From assembly GCA_009760855.2 (NCBI GenBank), contig WPIO01000136.1:265001-329000 (forward strand): 64,000 bases of DNA. The letters run 5' to 3'. Positions 1 to 12,716 of this stretch are shown piece by piece. The DNA is from Cristatella mucedo. Taxonomy: Eukaryota > Bryozoa > Phylactolaemata > Cristatellidae. Position 1 is the first letter of the stretch, and each line of letters starts with the position of its first letter. The position numbers were made by a program, and so were the translations under genes. The notes beneath the pieces are model-generated. The model made no database searches, was not told the DNA's origin, and saw only the letters and a program-made list of their open reading frames with translations.

Positions 1-640
1 TCTTCGGTTATTGTGTACTCGCATAACTTCACTGTAATTGCCTCGACCATTCTGCAGCAATTCACTGCAATCGATTGCAACTGCCCGAGCCAGTACGTCA
101 ATCCACCGAAATCCGCTGCAAAACGACCAAAAATACGTACACTTTAAGCTCTAATAGTGATTGCACGTTGCTCTAATTCTTTTTATTATTGTGTAATCAC
201 ACAATTTCACTAAAATTGCCTCGACTATTAGGCATCAATGCACTGCAATTGACCGCTGTGACCCGGGTCAATACTGAAACCTTAAGCAATCTGATGCAAA
301 ATGCCCTGAAATCAGTTTCGCAATGCTCCGATTTTGAATGCATGTTACAAAGCACACTGAATAAAGTCAACCACATCATTATAAGCAATTGCGATCCTAC
401 AATCTCGGGCAATGCATGGCATTCTACGGCAATGGCTCGGCTCGAAGCAGCAGTCCACTACAATCCGTGGTAAGTCGACCACAAATTTGCTGCACGAAGT
501 GCCAAATGTCATCGCATTTCACATTTCTCTGTGCTAGAAGTGAAAATTTAGGACTTTCAAGCTATTTTGCACGTTAATTGTCAACAATGCGAACATCGTT
601 TGGATTGCTGTGGATCGAGGAAATTCATTGAGCCAGTAGA
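1..640 (-). repeat. Degenerate satellite-like units, minus orientation
   Basis: Motifs of the form caatccac-gaaatccgctgca, cactgcaat and gtccactacaatccg recur at roughly 125-200 base spacing. In reverse complement they match the gcagtggattg-ggt motifs at 14.38-15.27 kb. No coding potential was seen. The array runs off the window edge. Confidence 0.5.
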
Positions 641-1494
641 AAAGCCTAAGCGGCTACCATCTTGAAGCGCTGCCGTTACGTCACGAAGCCACGAAGACAG
701 ATCGACTGTTTCAGTTGAGAGTTTCCAAAGCCCACTCCATACTACAGCGGCGAAAGATCAGTATTCGATTGCCAATTGTCTTCAGATGAGGTAGAAAATA
801 AAAGCCACAGGTTATATTAGCTGGATATTGAGGGATTTAGTAGCTCAGTGTAAGGAAAGCTGAAAACGACGAGTCTCAATCGGCTGTTAGAAAAACAGTC
901 AAGATTCGTGGCGTAATTACGGCCGAATTTCGCTGTCAATGACCTGAAGAACACCAGCATGTGGCCAACAGTCTTTTAAAAAGGTGGACTGCTGCTTCCT
1001 AGCCCTCGACACGGCTGATAATGCAATGGCAGCTCAGTCGGACGCTAAGAGACACTTATGGTAGGCCGCGTAGCTCAACGCACTTACTCGTACTGAATCG
1101 AGAAGGAGGCGAGAAAGATAGTGAATCTGGGAGCCTGCTGAGTGGAAGAGCATTTCCGCACGAGCCTCGAGATTGAGAGTGAATACAAATTCAGTAGCGC
1201 TGTATAGATGCAGCTGAATTACTTGGATTTATAAACTCGCCGAGCAGCTTCGCTTGGCGTAGAAACGTGACAGCTGAGGCACGACCACGTGAGAGCCTGC
1301 AGCGGCTAGCAATGAGCGGAGCAGCTAGAAGCCGCGTGAGAATCGGGAAAGCTAGCTGCTGACTCAGGCAACCGGGACTCAGAGAACCGGGTGACTGGGT
1401 TCGCACTCCGCAAGCCAGCTTCGCACTTTGCTGAATTCCCAATCAATTGAGCGAAGTGCGCCGGACAGCCGAGATCGCTCTTCGCCTTACTAAT
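640..1494. other. No recognisable gene
   Basis: Mixed-composition DNA with only short frames on both strands. No repeat family shared with the rest of the window was recognised. Confidence 0.4.
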
Positions 1495-1890
1495 ATATTA
1501 TTAGCATTTATAGTAATACCGATCTCCCAGATCATCTTGTAGTCTTGCGAATTCTTCATTATTCTCAACCTTCTCAAACAAGTATGCAGTATGGCAAGTC
1601 CATGGAAACAAGCAAATGTGTCCACGAACGGTATTCTGACCATATAATCTGAGATATCGATGCAAGGTAATATCGGATGCCCTGTTGTGCCTCCTCAGCA
1701 CAATATGTCACGTGTTTAAAGCAAATATCTCTGACTTGCTTTTGTTCGAGATAAAGCGCAACTTTTTCATTCTGCTCCTGTATCTCCTTCATAGTTCATA
1801 CCCACGATAGCTGAATTTACGTACTTACTTGCAGCTCTTTTTCAATTAATAAATGCAGCCTACTCAGGCCAGTGCCACCTAGCGTCCTGA
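1495..1890 (-). other. Possible exon-like coiled-coil tracts, unidentified
   Basis: Minus-strand frames give GLSRLHLLIEKELQ before a GTAAGT donor (about 1832), KEIQEQNEKVALYLEQKQ (1738-1792) and FEKVENNEEFARLQDDLGDR (about 1510-1570). They look like charged, helix-forming protein, but lie in different frames and would need very short introns or frameshifts. This could be a decayed gene or transposon remnant. I do not recognise a family. Confidence 0.2.
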
Positions 1891-2344
1891 AGCTCAATGC
1901 TTGAAGTGAAACCTTTGATATTATTGCTAGAGATCGGTTAAGGGAATAGAGCTATGTCTGGGGTTCAATTCTGGCTTTTGAGATCAAAGAAGCTACACTA
2001 GAGCTATGTGTCAGCGGATGAACAGATATCGTATATGCTCCTTCACAACTCGCACCAAACATTATAGACGGGCCACTTCAACTTCATTAAAATTTCTGCC
2101 AAATAGGATGAATCAGATATAGCAGATTTCTATCAATTAAGGTCCAGAGTCCGCTCCTTCTGCTCCTCTTAAGAGTTTCCAATTTTACGTGTAGTTACAG
2201 CAATATTGGTCAGTCTGTCATATTGCAAGAATATATCGGCACCGCAGTCTGGAGTGTTTGATGCCATAGCAAATGAAGAAGTCAAATTTGATCACAGATG
2301 TATAAGCCACTTCATTTGGCAGCTTACTAGCGATGTTATTGCCG

Positions 2345-2487
2345 TACTGGCGGAACCAGGGTGTAGGTGTTTCGCTATTCCTCCCCCCCCCCTACGGACA
2401 GGAGGAAGTACCTATATCTTAGGGAAAATTTCACCCGACCAACCTAAACCTTTGCCGTAAGCTGAAAATCCTGGCTTCGCCCCTGCA
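2345..2487 (+). mobile_element. hAT-like MITE (TTF-type terminal sequence)
   Basis: The left end ctggcggaaccaggg and right end cctggcttcgcccctg are near-inverted repeats of the form common in non-autonomous relatives of TTF/zf-MYM hAT elements (GGCGGATCCAG). A run of ten C lies inside. Clear 8-bp target duplications were not found, so the limits are approximate. Confidence 0.45.
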
Positions 2488-2689
2488 TACCGGCATACAT
2501 AAAATGGAAAGTGAGCTCAACGGAAATAAATTCAAAAACTGAAGAATTAAGCTTACAAATGTGCAGCACAGCTAGTAAAACAACCAGTGTGGTTTAGTCA
2601 TTAGGCACTCATATGTGAAAGCACTTGTATAGCTTCTTAAGTGACCATGGCTTGTGCTGATTAAATTTTAATTTTAATTTAAATCCTAG

Positions 2690-2842
2690 CTACTTAAACA
2701 GCCTCTTTTTGTATAGCGACAGAGGAGCCTTTACGGCTATCACCACCGCTTGCAGTGGCGATAAAGGATCGCTCACCGCAGGAATCGAACCCACGAGCTC
2801 GGGACCGATGTCGTGAAAGCAACCGCCTTACTAGAGTAGATC
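2690..2842 (-). mobile_element. tRNA-derived SINE, family 1
   Basis: In reverse complement it has a tRNA-like B box (cgtgggttcgattcctgcgg in intact copies) and the family tail: cctttatcgccactgc, ggtgatagccgtaaagg, ctatacaaaagaggctg. This copy is truncated at the 5' side. Confidence 0.75.
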
Positions 2843-3397
2843 AAAAATACAAAAATAACCCCAATCTTAGACACTGGTAGCATGGACGCTTAGCAATAAC
2901 GTAGACATTGTAAACGGAAAGAAAGAATTTGTATTCCAATGGCAGATTATTCTTGAATCAGTGAACAGGAAAAATCTGACGTTAGGAATGCATACAGCTA
3001 TTTATGGTGGGCAGCACCAATCTATGCATCTGTAGCCGATGATTTTACGTGCCGTACCTAAAAGGTTGGTACAAATCCTATAGATACAGTTCAAGATAAC
3101 ATGATGTCACGAGAGATGTTTTGGAGGATGTATAGAGGGAGTAGTGCTTGGGAAAGAAGATGAAAATTTCGTGTCACAGGGATGCATGACTCTCCGATCT
3201 TTTCTATCTTGCCTAAAAAAATTTAAGAAAAGTGAATAGCTCTATCTCCGCGAGGATCGCTGGATGAAGTGCGAGTCTCAGGTTGGTCAGCATAAGGATT
3301 TTTGGATTTTGCACTTAACATTCAACTATATCCTACTATACCCTTACAGAAGCTATGCTTTGGCCATAGTCAGGACAGATTAATGCGATCTAAACAA

Positions 3398-3575
3398 AAA
3401 TGCTAGCTGATTTAAAAGCCTCCCTTTGTATAGCGACGGAAGAGCCTTTACGGCTATCACCACCGATTGCAGTGGCGATAAAGGATTGCCCACTGCAGGA
3501 TTCAAACCCACGATCTCGGAGCCGAGGTCGTGAAGAGCAACCGCCGTACCTAGTGAGCCATTACGGCTCGCCGTT
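3398..3575 (-). mobile_element. tRNA-derived SINE, family 1, near full length
   Basis: One of the longest copies, from gagccgtaatggctcactag (5' end, here on the right) through the B box and tail to ctttaaatcagctag. It is useful for a consensus. Confidence 0.8.
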
Positions 3576-4069
3576 GTCCCCACATTTCCATCAATAGACA
3601 GTAGTTTGTCCCGATTTTTTTATAGCTGCAAGTTTATGCTTAATAGCCTTAGCTAGCTTAATGTTTTGCCTTTAAGCTTAGGGCAGCTGTACAACGGCCA
3701 AGGCCAAGCCTAGGTCAGCGGAGCAAAATCCTCCAGAACAAAAGCTAGCTTCGTGCTGTAGGTCCATCAGCGAGGAAAGCTGAATAGCAGCCTGCAGCAT
3801 AGTAGCAGGTTGCTGGTAGACCCTGTGACTGTCGATCATACGCGAAACTGTCTGGCTTTTTCAGTCACAGACGTCCTGTCACGATGACTTTGTGCTATTG
3901 CATTAAATTCTAGCCTAAATGTGTTTGTTACTTAGTGAACATGTGCAATTTTAAAGTCAGTTAAGGGAGTCTTTCAGAATTTAAGCAAGACTCTTCACGG
4001 CATACTGCAGAAAAACAGTTATACACTGCAGTGGCGAATGGAACATCTAATACATGGTCCATAGATGAC

Positions 4070-4205
4070 CCGAGGGCTCGAGGAGACTGAAACTGGTGCA
4101 GCAGCTCAGCTAGGTATGACGAAGCCATGTCAATGCGGCCCTTGAGGGTCAGTGCAAGAGCTTACTCTGTATCTGACAATGAACCGGAAGCCATCGAAGC
4201 TTCTT
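4070..4205 (-). mobile_element. Fragment of a second LINE family
   Basis: Reverse complement reads gacatggcttcgtcatacct and gctgctgcaccagtttcag, as at 5.99 and 39.9 kb. Confidence 0.5.
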
Positions 4206-4209
4206 CAGC

Positions 4210-5885
4210 AAAGGAGACACATGGGAGACACTCTGGGTTTTTTAACTAGCCTTGCAGCCTATTATAACCAGCTATGGTGGCTTAATGGCTGTCTTCTGTA
4301 ACCCAGCCAAAATGGAATAGCAATAACCTAAACCTAACCCGAACCGAAACAGGGAGCTAGTTAAATTTTGGGCACGCCACCGTTGTAGAATTCCTAATCT
4401 TCAGTAAGCATCGGAGGCGATGGCTAGCTGTCAAGGCAATCTTCGAAATGAAACTTTCATAAATTTAGGTAGTTTTCAAAGACACCTAAATTACGAGTAC
4501 ACGGTGACAGTCGCACGACGGCATCGTCTAATAGAAGAGCAAAGTCTTCTAGTTCAGCCACATGCTTGGCGTGTCCTTAGAGCAGCAGTTACGTTTTATT
4601 GTTGTAAAGTTTAGAATCTGGCTGGAGATTAAGGGTGATTTCAGTGGGAAATTCGGATTTTTTTCTAGCCTAGTCTGACTAACGCATTTCGCCAAATTTC
4701 GACCATCTCGACTGAAGAACTCAAGACCGTGAGGCTATATTTCGAAGGCATGACAAATGTTTGATTCTGATCTCCTATTTAAACGTTATCGCTCAGCAAA
4801 ACTCGTAGCCGATCTTTCATCCATGCCATCCTAACGCTGTGTGAACGATGCCATTTCGAAACCAATGCTTACGATATTGGTGGATAAACATTAATCCAGC
4901 GGCTGAAAGAGCCGACCTGCAGAGGATACGCTCGATTTGGTTCAATTGTCATCACTGATCGCCGTCCTCAAGAAACGGCTCAAAGCATGGACGAAGCAGT
5001 ACTGTGTAGGCAATGCAGTTTTTCGAAATTCTTTTTCCGATCCGTATAGAAAACCCAGACCACAAGGACAGTGATTTTTGTAATGCCACTTTGTTCCCCC
5101 ATTGAACATAGCATTTTGAGTTGCATCGCTTTTGGCGCAACGTGTTATTCTTGCATCAACAAGTGATCACGTGGTGGATGCAGCCGGTACTCCCAAAACT
5201 ATCTTGCCTCTGACGATACACCTGTTTGATACTACTGAATAGTTCCCAGTGCTGGTGAGTAGAGAGAAGATCCGAAAGGTCGATTTCTCTTATTCTAAAA
5301 CTCTCGGGGGCCAAAATATGTGCGACTTGCAGCTCATCAGCTTCCTCCGGGAAATATATTTCTTCTGTGAGAGACATTCAATTGGCTCTACACTAAAACG
5401 CACGTGGTATGTGATTTGAGCAGTCAGAAAGAGACAATTTGAAATTCTCTGCACATCAGTTGTCTTACGAACGCGGATCATTCAAGTAGTAACCTGAAGT
5501 CGAAATTTGCAGTCTATAAAAGCAGCCATTGTTGCCTGTTTCTTTCTTTAAAAAGAACTTAACGTCGCATTCGGATGCGTCAAAGCTATTGCATATCTGC
5601 GAAATGATGGCGCCTCTTTCTCGTCAGCTGCATATCGTGAGACCGTTTCCTGGAGGAGTGGCACGCCAGTGGCCAGGTCTCCATTTTGGGTCCAAGATGA
5701 CGTACCTCTTAAGCCCTGTTTAGACGGTGAGTCTTACTTCCTACCTACTCAAGTCTTCAGTGCATACGTCATCAATACGATGGGGGCGGATCAAGACCTC
5801 GAAGGGAAGACTTGACGAAGACTCAGCAGCCAAACCCGATTCTACTTCTTGGTCCCAGACTCAGGCAAGACTTAGCAAGTGACTT
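4210..5885. other. No recognisable gene
   Basis: Short frames only (up to 73 codons, minus strand 5156-5377), with no family signature. No repeat shared with the rest of the window was seen. Confidence 0.35.
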
Positions 5886-5889
5886 ATCG

Positions 5890-6087
5890 TAGACGCCATT
5901 CAGGCCACGCCTGTTGAATTACTTTGGAAGGACCGGCAAACGACTTGACCGACGGGTGCAGAGGAAGTTCATCGACTGACCCAAAAGGTACACCACGGCT
6001 TGGCTCATCCACACCTAGCTGAACTGCTGCACCAGTTTCAGCCTCCTCGTACTCCCGGGCCCAATGTGGACAGTAAATTAGCTACTC
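5890..6087 (+). mobile_element. Fragment of a second LINE family
   Basis: ccacggcttggctcatccac, ctagctgaactgctgcacca and tgtggacagtaaatta match the copy at 39.9 kb. Confidence 0.55.
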
Positions 6088-6089
6088 CA

Positions 6090-7790
6090 TCCTCTGGGTG
6101 GAAATCCGAGGGGCGGGGAGTTATCCCCGCCCTATAGGAGTTATCTCCCTGTCAGCACATCGTGTGACATTGAAGGACAGTGGCGCTATACTTACTTCAC
6201 ACACAACCAACCTGAGAGATGTCAGGGTAGAAAAGTCAACCAGAAAAAATATCCTAAGTTTCAAGTTGATGTGGCCATAATTGGCCATGCTGTAGCTGTC
6301 AACGGTGCAAAGTCTAACTGTTCAGGAAGTACAGTCAAAGGTGCTAGCTGATAGCTCAACCAGCTGGCAGCACATACCCTGATCTCAAAAAGCCTATAAC
6401 CGTCAAAAATTGTTGCCAATACAGTCAATATATTTTTTCTGGAGGAGCTCAGAGTCAAAGCAGCCATCATGGATGATGAACATGAACTATGCCGTCCTTC
6501 TGCCAGCATTCATCTTTGCAGCCCCCACAGCCCAATCCAGAAGTTGAGGCAATTGCAAAGACAAACAACGACCAATTTAGAGCAGAGGTGACATTTATTA
6601 GCAACCCAAGCTGCAGAATGAACAAATAATTGCCTTAAAAAAGGCATTTCCCTGCCTTTAATACAGAGTCTCTCGGCTCTGACCAACGCAGTACGTGACG
6701 GTGGCAAACAGACACATGTTCAACCCTGTGCGATTGCTATCAGCTGGACAATGGCGACAACTCGGAACCAATATGCACGGGAGGCGGCTGAAATTATGTG
6801 TAAGCATACACGATCACACATTTCAAATTTCAAGTTGATCGGACCACAATTATCGGAAACATGACACAAGCATGATACCAAGGGTAGGCACGATAGCTCC
6901 CATACCGCCGGTAGTCAAACGACGCCACACCCAGTTAGATGCCTCGAATTTAGCGAGTATATGCAGACGCATAACCTTGTACCTGTGCGAACTCGACGGC
7001 CTTGACGTTGTATGATTCTTTGCTGCTCTGCAAACTCGACCCGCTTCGTGCCATTACGACAAGGCTATGGTTGTTGAATGACCATGCGTATCGTAAAATC
7101 AAGTGGAATGAATTTCTCGCTTCGATTCGCAGCAATTCACTTGTTCACTGTATTTAGATAATCTGCCAGTGTGGGTGCAAGCACCGCAGAGCTTTGCTTG
7201 ACACTCTCTCCGTCACATTTGGTCACACTAACGCTGACTCGCTACAATTCAAGGCACACGCGACTGCTGCACTGCTGAGGGGTGTCAGTAATGAACGGGA
7301 TAAATCGCAGTTACAATCTCTCGTCCAATGCGAAACGGAACTCGGCACCTCCGTGCGTCACTTGCGATAATTACATTCTACTTTCGATATCGTTTCAGTA
7401 TCTGTTGAGACACAGCTAAAGCACAATGCGCCAGCCTTCACCGGCCAAGTGAAGTGCTGATGACCTGTGAGTCCGAGGAATCTGGAGACGTACTGCTACT
7501 CAGCTGGGGCAGTTACGCCATTTCGTTTACCAAGACGAAGACAAGACTTCTGCAACGATGCTTCAAAGAACGCGTTTGCAAATCCTGGGTACTGTATTCT
7601 TTGCATTACAACCTAACGAGGTGTCAAAGCTCAACGTTGACACCTGTCATTGATAGTTATGCTGGGATTCTTTTATTATTTGATGATCTTATTTAAAGGA
7701 GGTGGCGAACATACCTGTAATAAATTGAATGCAGTCGTCGCGCTGGTCGGGCACTCAAAATGCCTTCTATGCAAACGAAAGCATACTTAC
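6090..7790. other. No recognisable gene
   Basis: Frames up to 82 codons on both strands without signatures. No shared repeat was recognised. Confidence 0.35.
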
Positions 7791-7795
7791 AAGAC

Positions 7796-8738
7796 TGTAA
7801 CCAGGCTATGTTCGGTCGGCAGGGACCGGACGGCTGCAATGCGGGTAAGGGTCACCCGGCTATGCCGGGGTCGGACAGACGGCATGGCCGGATGTGCGGT
7901 GACGTGAAGTCACCTGGGCTCTTGGGTGGGAGAAGTTGGCCGAGTAAGTCGTGGTGTCGGAGGCTCCCGGTCTCGCCGAGTTATGCACCTGGATTTGTGC
8001 AGGCGTGTGCTCCGGCGATGCTGCCACGCACGCAAGGCGACGAGTACCCAAGGCCCAAGCGGAGCTGGATAGCACGCTCGTTGTTGCGACTTGTATATTC
8101 CGCGTTCCCCGTGTAGCGTGTTCGTGGCCCCCCCCCCCCGGTGAGTCGGAGTCTTTCGGCGGAAGCTCTCGACTGTGGTGGACGTCGACTCCGACTAGCC
8201 AAGCAGCTACTCAGCCAGCCGGATCTTTTACGGCGTGCGCGGATCTTTTACGGCGTGCGCTCGTACTGTTGGAATTGAGTCGGTGCAACGGCGGGACTTT
8301 GGAAGCCGACTGACTATATAAGACGTTTGTTCGCGCTTGCTGCGTCGTCTTGCGCCCTTTAGTGTACTTTGTCTAGGACCTTCCCCTGTAGAATTGTTTA
8401 GTTCCCCTATTGTTGTTGGCGCATGCGATATTATAAAGAGGTCTAACCTGACGGCCGCTCGTCTTACCCTAGCTCAGCGGCATGGCGAGCGGCAGCGTGG
8501 CCGGAGTATGGCGGGGCTTGGCGGGAAATAGCCTCTGACCACTGGAACTCTACAAGACGTCAAGAAGGGCGGTGGACGCTCTGATCTGCCTCGAAAAAGT
8601 TGTGGATATATTTAGGTGTAATTCCAATGTCTTATTATTATTACTACTTGTATATATCTCAGTAAATCAGTAAATATATTTCAGTAGGGAAAACTGAACG
8701 AAGCAGTGCCAAGTCGGCGGGCAACGGCAATTGGCACA
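7796..8738 (+). other. CpG-rich LTR-like or promoter-like block
   Basis: About 900 bases, strongly richer in G, C and CG than the surroundings. It holds a TATA box (ctatataag, 8314-8322), a perfect 20-bp direct repeat (8221-8240, 8241-8260) and a run of C (8131-8140). The start TGTAACC and a possible end GGCACA would suit a Gypsy-type LTR, but flanking 5-mers (aagac, agcta) do not match. It could instead be a promoter of a gene I cannot see. Confidence 0.35.
8221..8260 (+). repeat. Perfect 20-bp tandem duplication
   Basis: The unit ggatcttttacggcgtgcgc occurs twice back to back, 54 bases before the TATA box of the CpG-rich block. Confidence 0.95.
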
Positions 8739-8744
8739 AGCTAG

Positions 8745-9930
8745 ATTACTAATGGAATCAGCTTCTTTCACCTGTTCTCTAACACCTTAAGAGGGTGCCA
8801 GTCCATTTGTGCACTCCACTGACATGCTCCATCTTTTGAGGATCCACTGAGGCGACAGGAGTTGAGGATAGCCATGCTGCCTGGAACTTTGTCGTCGAAT
8901 GCGATCATAAAACGCTCGGCGTTCTTTGAGCACGTTTCTGATTCGAGAAAAGCGTTCTGTGCTCTCGCCCCGGTCAGGGAATATAGTCGTCATTATTTAC
9001 AGTCGAGGCACCAGGGCTTCTATATTAAGAGGTCACCTGCCACGTTCATTACACTATCAACTATTAAGTGCCACGACCCGACCCTGAAGATTTCAGGTCC
9101 TTAGACGCCTAGTCAGCTTGTTCCCAGCCAGGAAGGGACGTACATTATTTCACGTAATACAGCTTTATAAATACAGCCAAGTCTGCTTTACTATCCTAGG
9201 GAGTGTGAGAACTGTCGTGCGATGTAAAATTATAGTAGAAGGGCAACAAAATCGTCCACCTGCAAATAATGCAACTGTACAATCTTCTTTCATCTGGCGG
9301 CTGGATTCGGCTAACTCAAGCGAACCCCTTGAGCTACAATAACTGTGCAGTAAATTATCAGTGGTTGGTTTGCTATAGTTGTTCGAAATTTGTTGATTTG
9401 CAATCATACTAGTTCTATCCCTTTGCATGCGGTTTACAGGTAACAGCCAATTAAGTTCGATAAATAATCTGCCGCTATGTTAGTAGTGAATATTACCTTG
9501 AACAGGCACCGGCTACACCTTCAACCGGCAAGCAATATTTACAGACCAATGGATGTGTTTTACCACTTACCAAGTTTAGACTGTGCACAACAAAGACTTA
9601 TAAACTGCTGCGTGACTCTAAAATCGGTATTTTCATAAACGCTGCATAGCTGATTCATTGGACTAGTTATAGCTCAAAGAAGACACTGCATTATGATTTG
9701 CGACAGATTTTGCTTGAGTATGTTACCCTGAATGCCAAGGCGTGAGCGTTTACTGTAATTTCAAAGTGATTAGTACGTGTGTGGTCATATGTACGTGCAA
9801 ACACTTCTTTGGAACTTTTAGTACCGAGCTTAGAAGAGTTGGTGGTGCAATACCTCTACATTGGCTTTCTCACAAGGACTGTACAAAACGACCAGGTTAC
9901 CGTATTGTAGGCCTACAATAACGTGCCTTA
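8745..9930. other. No recognisable gene
   Basis: Frames up to 87 codons, no signatures. Confidence 0.35.
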
Positions 9931-9936
9931 AATTAT

Positions 9937-10094
9937 TTGTTAGCTGATTAAGCATTCTCATTTACAGTTATGTATCGGCAGGAGAGCCTTAAAGAATGCT
10001 TGCAGTGGGCAATAAAGGATCGCCCGCGGCAGGACTCGAACCCGCGACCTTGATCGTGAAGAGCGACCACCTTAACCCTGGGCTAAAATCCAGC
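9937..10094 (-). mobile_element. tRNA-derived SINE, family 1, diverged
   Basis: B box complement ggactcgaacccgcga and tail parts aataaaggatcgcccg are present. Part of the tail hairpin is deleted. Confidence 0.7.
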
Positions 10095-10099
10095 GACCT

Positions 10100-12340
10100 T
10101 GTACCGTCTACATCTTAAAGTAATATGCCGAAGGCACACTTTGAATACGAGATACATTTGGAAACTCAATAATAATATATAACGGACTTTTGGCATGTCG
10201 GATCAGCATGCTTTGTATCCGGGTATTAGCGTTTGAAAAGCTTGGCATCGTCATGGCGACACCTGCAGCATGAAGGTACAACATGCAGCATGGAAGACTG
10301 TCAATGCCGAATCGAATAAAGCACATCGCCACGGCTTTGGTTATTGACGGAAGTCACAGGCACACTTACTGCAGTACATATTAGATTGGAGTGAAATCAG
10401 GAACCGATTAAAACGCCTATCGAGACCCCACAAGCTGATCAAGGCTCCATTCTAGAATTTAGAATAGAGCACCTTCCTGCCATGAGTGCACACACCCACC
10501 CAAGAACGTGCCGTCACCAGGCGGCATGTTGCCGATGCTTTTATGCCTCGTGCAATTTGACATAGCTGCATGTTCGAGGCAATGAGAAAAACTTGTGGCG
10601 GCAGCAGCAGCAGCTTGAACGAGCGCATAGGTGTATAGCGTCAGTCCGAAGGCTAGTCGTTTCCAGAAAACAAGGGACCCTCGTTGTCTCGCTGTTGGCA
10701 GTGCTGAGCCAGAGCTAGTACGGCAGAAAGTGTTTTTCTGTGGTATCGATATGATCAGGTTCAGTGGTTCTGGCATGACGGTATAATTGTTAAGTTAACG
10801 ACGATCTGCTTCATTGTGTGGCCACGAGCTTGTAGGAGGATTGGTGCTTTGAAAAACGTATTGCGGTACCGACTAACGATAATAGTCTAGCATAGCCTTC
10901 GGAACTCAGGAAACTTATCCTAGCATTAAAACAGACAGCTTAAACGGAAAGTGAACCCATCAGTCAACGTTTGCACCACAAATTGATTCTGAAGAACACT
11001 TATTCATATTAAATGCTTTGGACGACATGCTACAAAACGACTGTATCGCCTGAAGAGCCGAGATACATGTTACTGCTTTGGTCTTTAAACACAGAATAAT
11101 ACAGAATTGCAATGTAAGTGCATGGGCACAGGGGCACATTCAAGCCAAACACGGCTTAGGGATAACGAGTGCAGTGCGACCTCGATACTCTCTCCATTGC
11201 ATCACTCAGTCAGAGGCATTATGCTGCCATTATGCACCACAGTGAAGTTTGAAGATGTCATCCTATCTTCGATGCATCGAGACCGTTAGCTGAAAGAAAA
11301 TGAAAAGCAGCTGTCAGCAATGACGTCGGACGATGTGTACTCACCGATCTGGAACACCGGAGCATGCAATAGTTTAATGCTTCGGTGAGAGCTTGAAGAA
11401 CCATTACCTTCTACAGTATGTGATAGTACTGGGTAGAACTATAGCTCCTCCCCCTTCCCTGCCCATGTCCGGGCAGCTCCTCTCATTGGAAATAAGTCAG
11501 CTTTATCCACCCAAACCAGCATCTCCTTGATGTCAGTGGATAGCCGAGATGAATACAATCTTTTGCAAAAGCCATTAAAGGTCGTAACATGTATAGAAAC
11601 CGTCATTCTTAAATTATTTGACGTTCACAAAGCATGAGTTCTTCGTGCAAAGCGCAGTCCACGAGTCGATGAAAATGTGACTGCTCCTCATAGCACTTGC
11701 AGGGGTCCGTGTGAAATGTCCATACGGTGTGCTTACGCCTGCTGATGCAGTGCGTGATATCACTAACCATATTGACACGCGTTCCTTTCAGCATAAGTAA
11801 AGAGCCTAAACATGCATTTAGTTCTCTGACAGCGCTGTACAAATGTCCTAGTTTTATCATCATCGTTAAATGAGCAGCAAGCTACCGGGCCAGCCAGCTT
11901 GGGCATCTTGCAAACGGACATTGCGACGAATGCTCAGAACATCGACAGCACACCAGCTGCTCCACACCAGTTGAAGCAGCATCGCGGCGGTCAATGACAG
12001 CTGGTCGGGTCGTACAACGTCCTGGCCCTCTACCGTGGACCAGGGCGCGGCAGAAGCTTTGGAGCACAGGCTGCACCACTTGGCCACAGGCTGTCACGGA
12101 TGAGCTGCACGCGAAGCTACTACTCGAGCATCGAGCCAGAGCTTCGTGCGCAGCAGCTGCAAAACAGCACAGGGGAGAGCAGCGTGCAGGCAAGCAAGAG
12201 CCGGATTTAAATCTGCCAAAAAACTGCGTTATAACAGACAAGAAGCCGATCTCTCTCCTAAGGAGCACAACACTTGAAAAGGCTCTCACTGTTAAAAGAA
12301 AGATCTCACTGCGACCACGAACTAAGTAGTGCAGGCCGTA
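10100..12340. other. Region downstream of WDR76, no recognised gene
   Basis: Overlapping frames at 11.88-12.33 kb on both strands (135 codons minus, 111 plus) lie in a GC-rich patch just beyond the WDR76 3' end. They lack known motifs and may be 3' UTR or flanking DNA. Confidence 0.35.
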
Positions 12341-12342
12341 TT

Positions 12343-12348
12343 TTTAAT
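12343..12348 (-). terminator. candidate polyadenylation hexamer ATTAAA
   Basis: On the minus strand an ATTAAA variant lies 215 bases after the WDR76 stop codon. No AATAAA was noticed nearer. It is a plausible 3' end but unproven. Confidence 0.25.
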
Positions 12349-12563
12349 CGTCCGTTGATCCTGCGTTTTTTTATATATAAATCTCGGATACGCTTTCATA
12401 CCCTTCCATGCCTTGCAAATCCGAATGATCAAGCCAAGTGTAGGAACAGAAAAAACTGCGAATGGATCCAGTATAGGCGCCACCAGCAAGAAAAATTAAC
12501 AGGCAAAGCAGCCTACACAGCACACATAAGTTGGTCAGAAACGGCTTACCGGGGAGGGGAGAA

Positions 12564-12716
12564 CTAGGGCGCCATGAACACGTGGACTCTGCCGGAACTG
12601 TTGCCACCAACCAAGACGTTCATTGCAGGATGAAAGGCATTTATCGAACACACTGACGAGAGGCAGTCACCATAGAGCAGCTTGACGATTTCGCCCTTGT
12701 CGTTGTACACCTCGAT
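12564..12716 (-). CDS. WDR76: WDR76 exon 16, last coding exon
   Basis: The exon is 153 nt with acceptor tcttgcattccag and TAG at 12564-12566. It encodes IEVYNDKGEIVKLLYGDCLS, SVCSINAFHP and GGNSSGRVHVFMAP, closing the propeller. The end corresponds closely to the human C terminus. Confidence 0.93.
   Translation of the reverse strand: MEVYNDKGEIVKLLYGDCLSSVCSINAFHPAMNVLVGGNSSGRVHVFMAP

Noticed and set aside
11882-12329. Overlapping frames of 135 (minus) and 111 (plus) codons
   Set aside because: Located just beyond the WDR76 stop in a GC-rich patch; no motifs; probably 3' UTR or flank.
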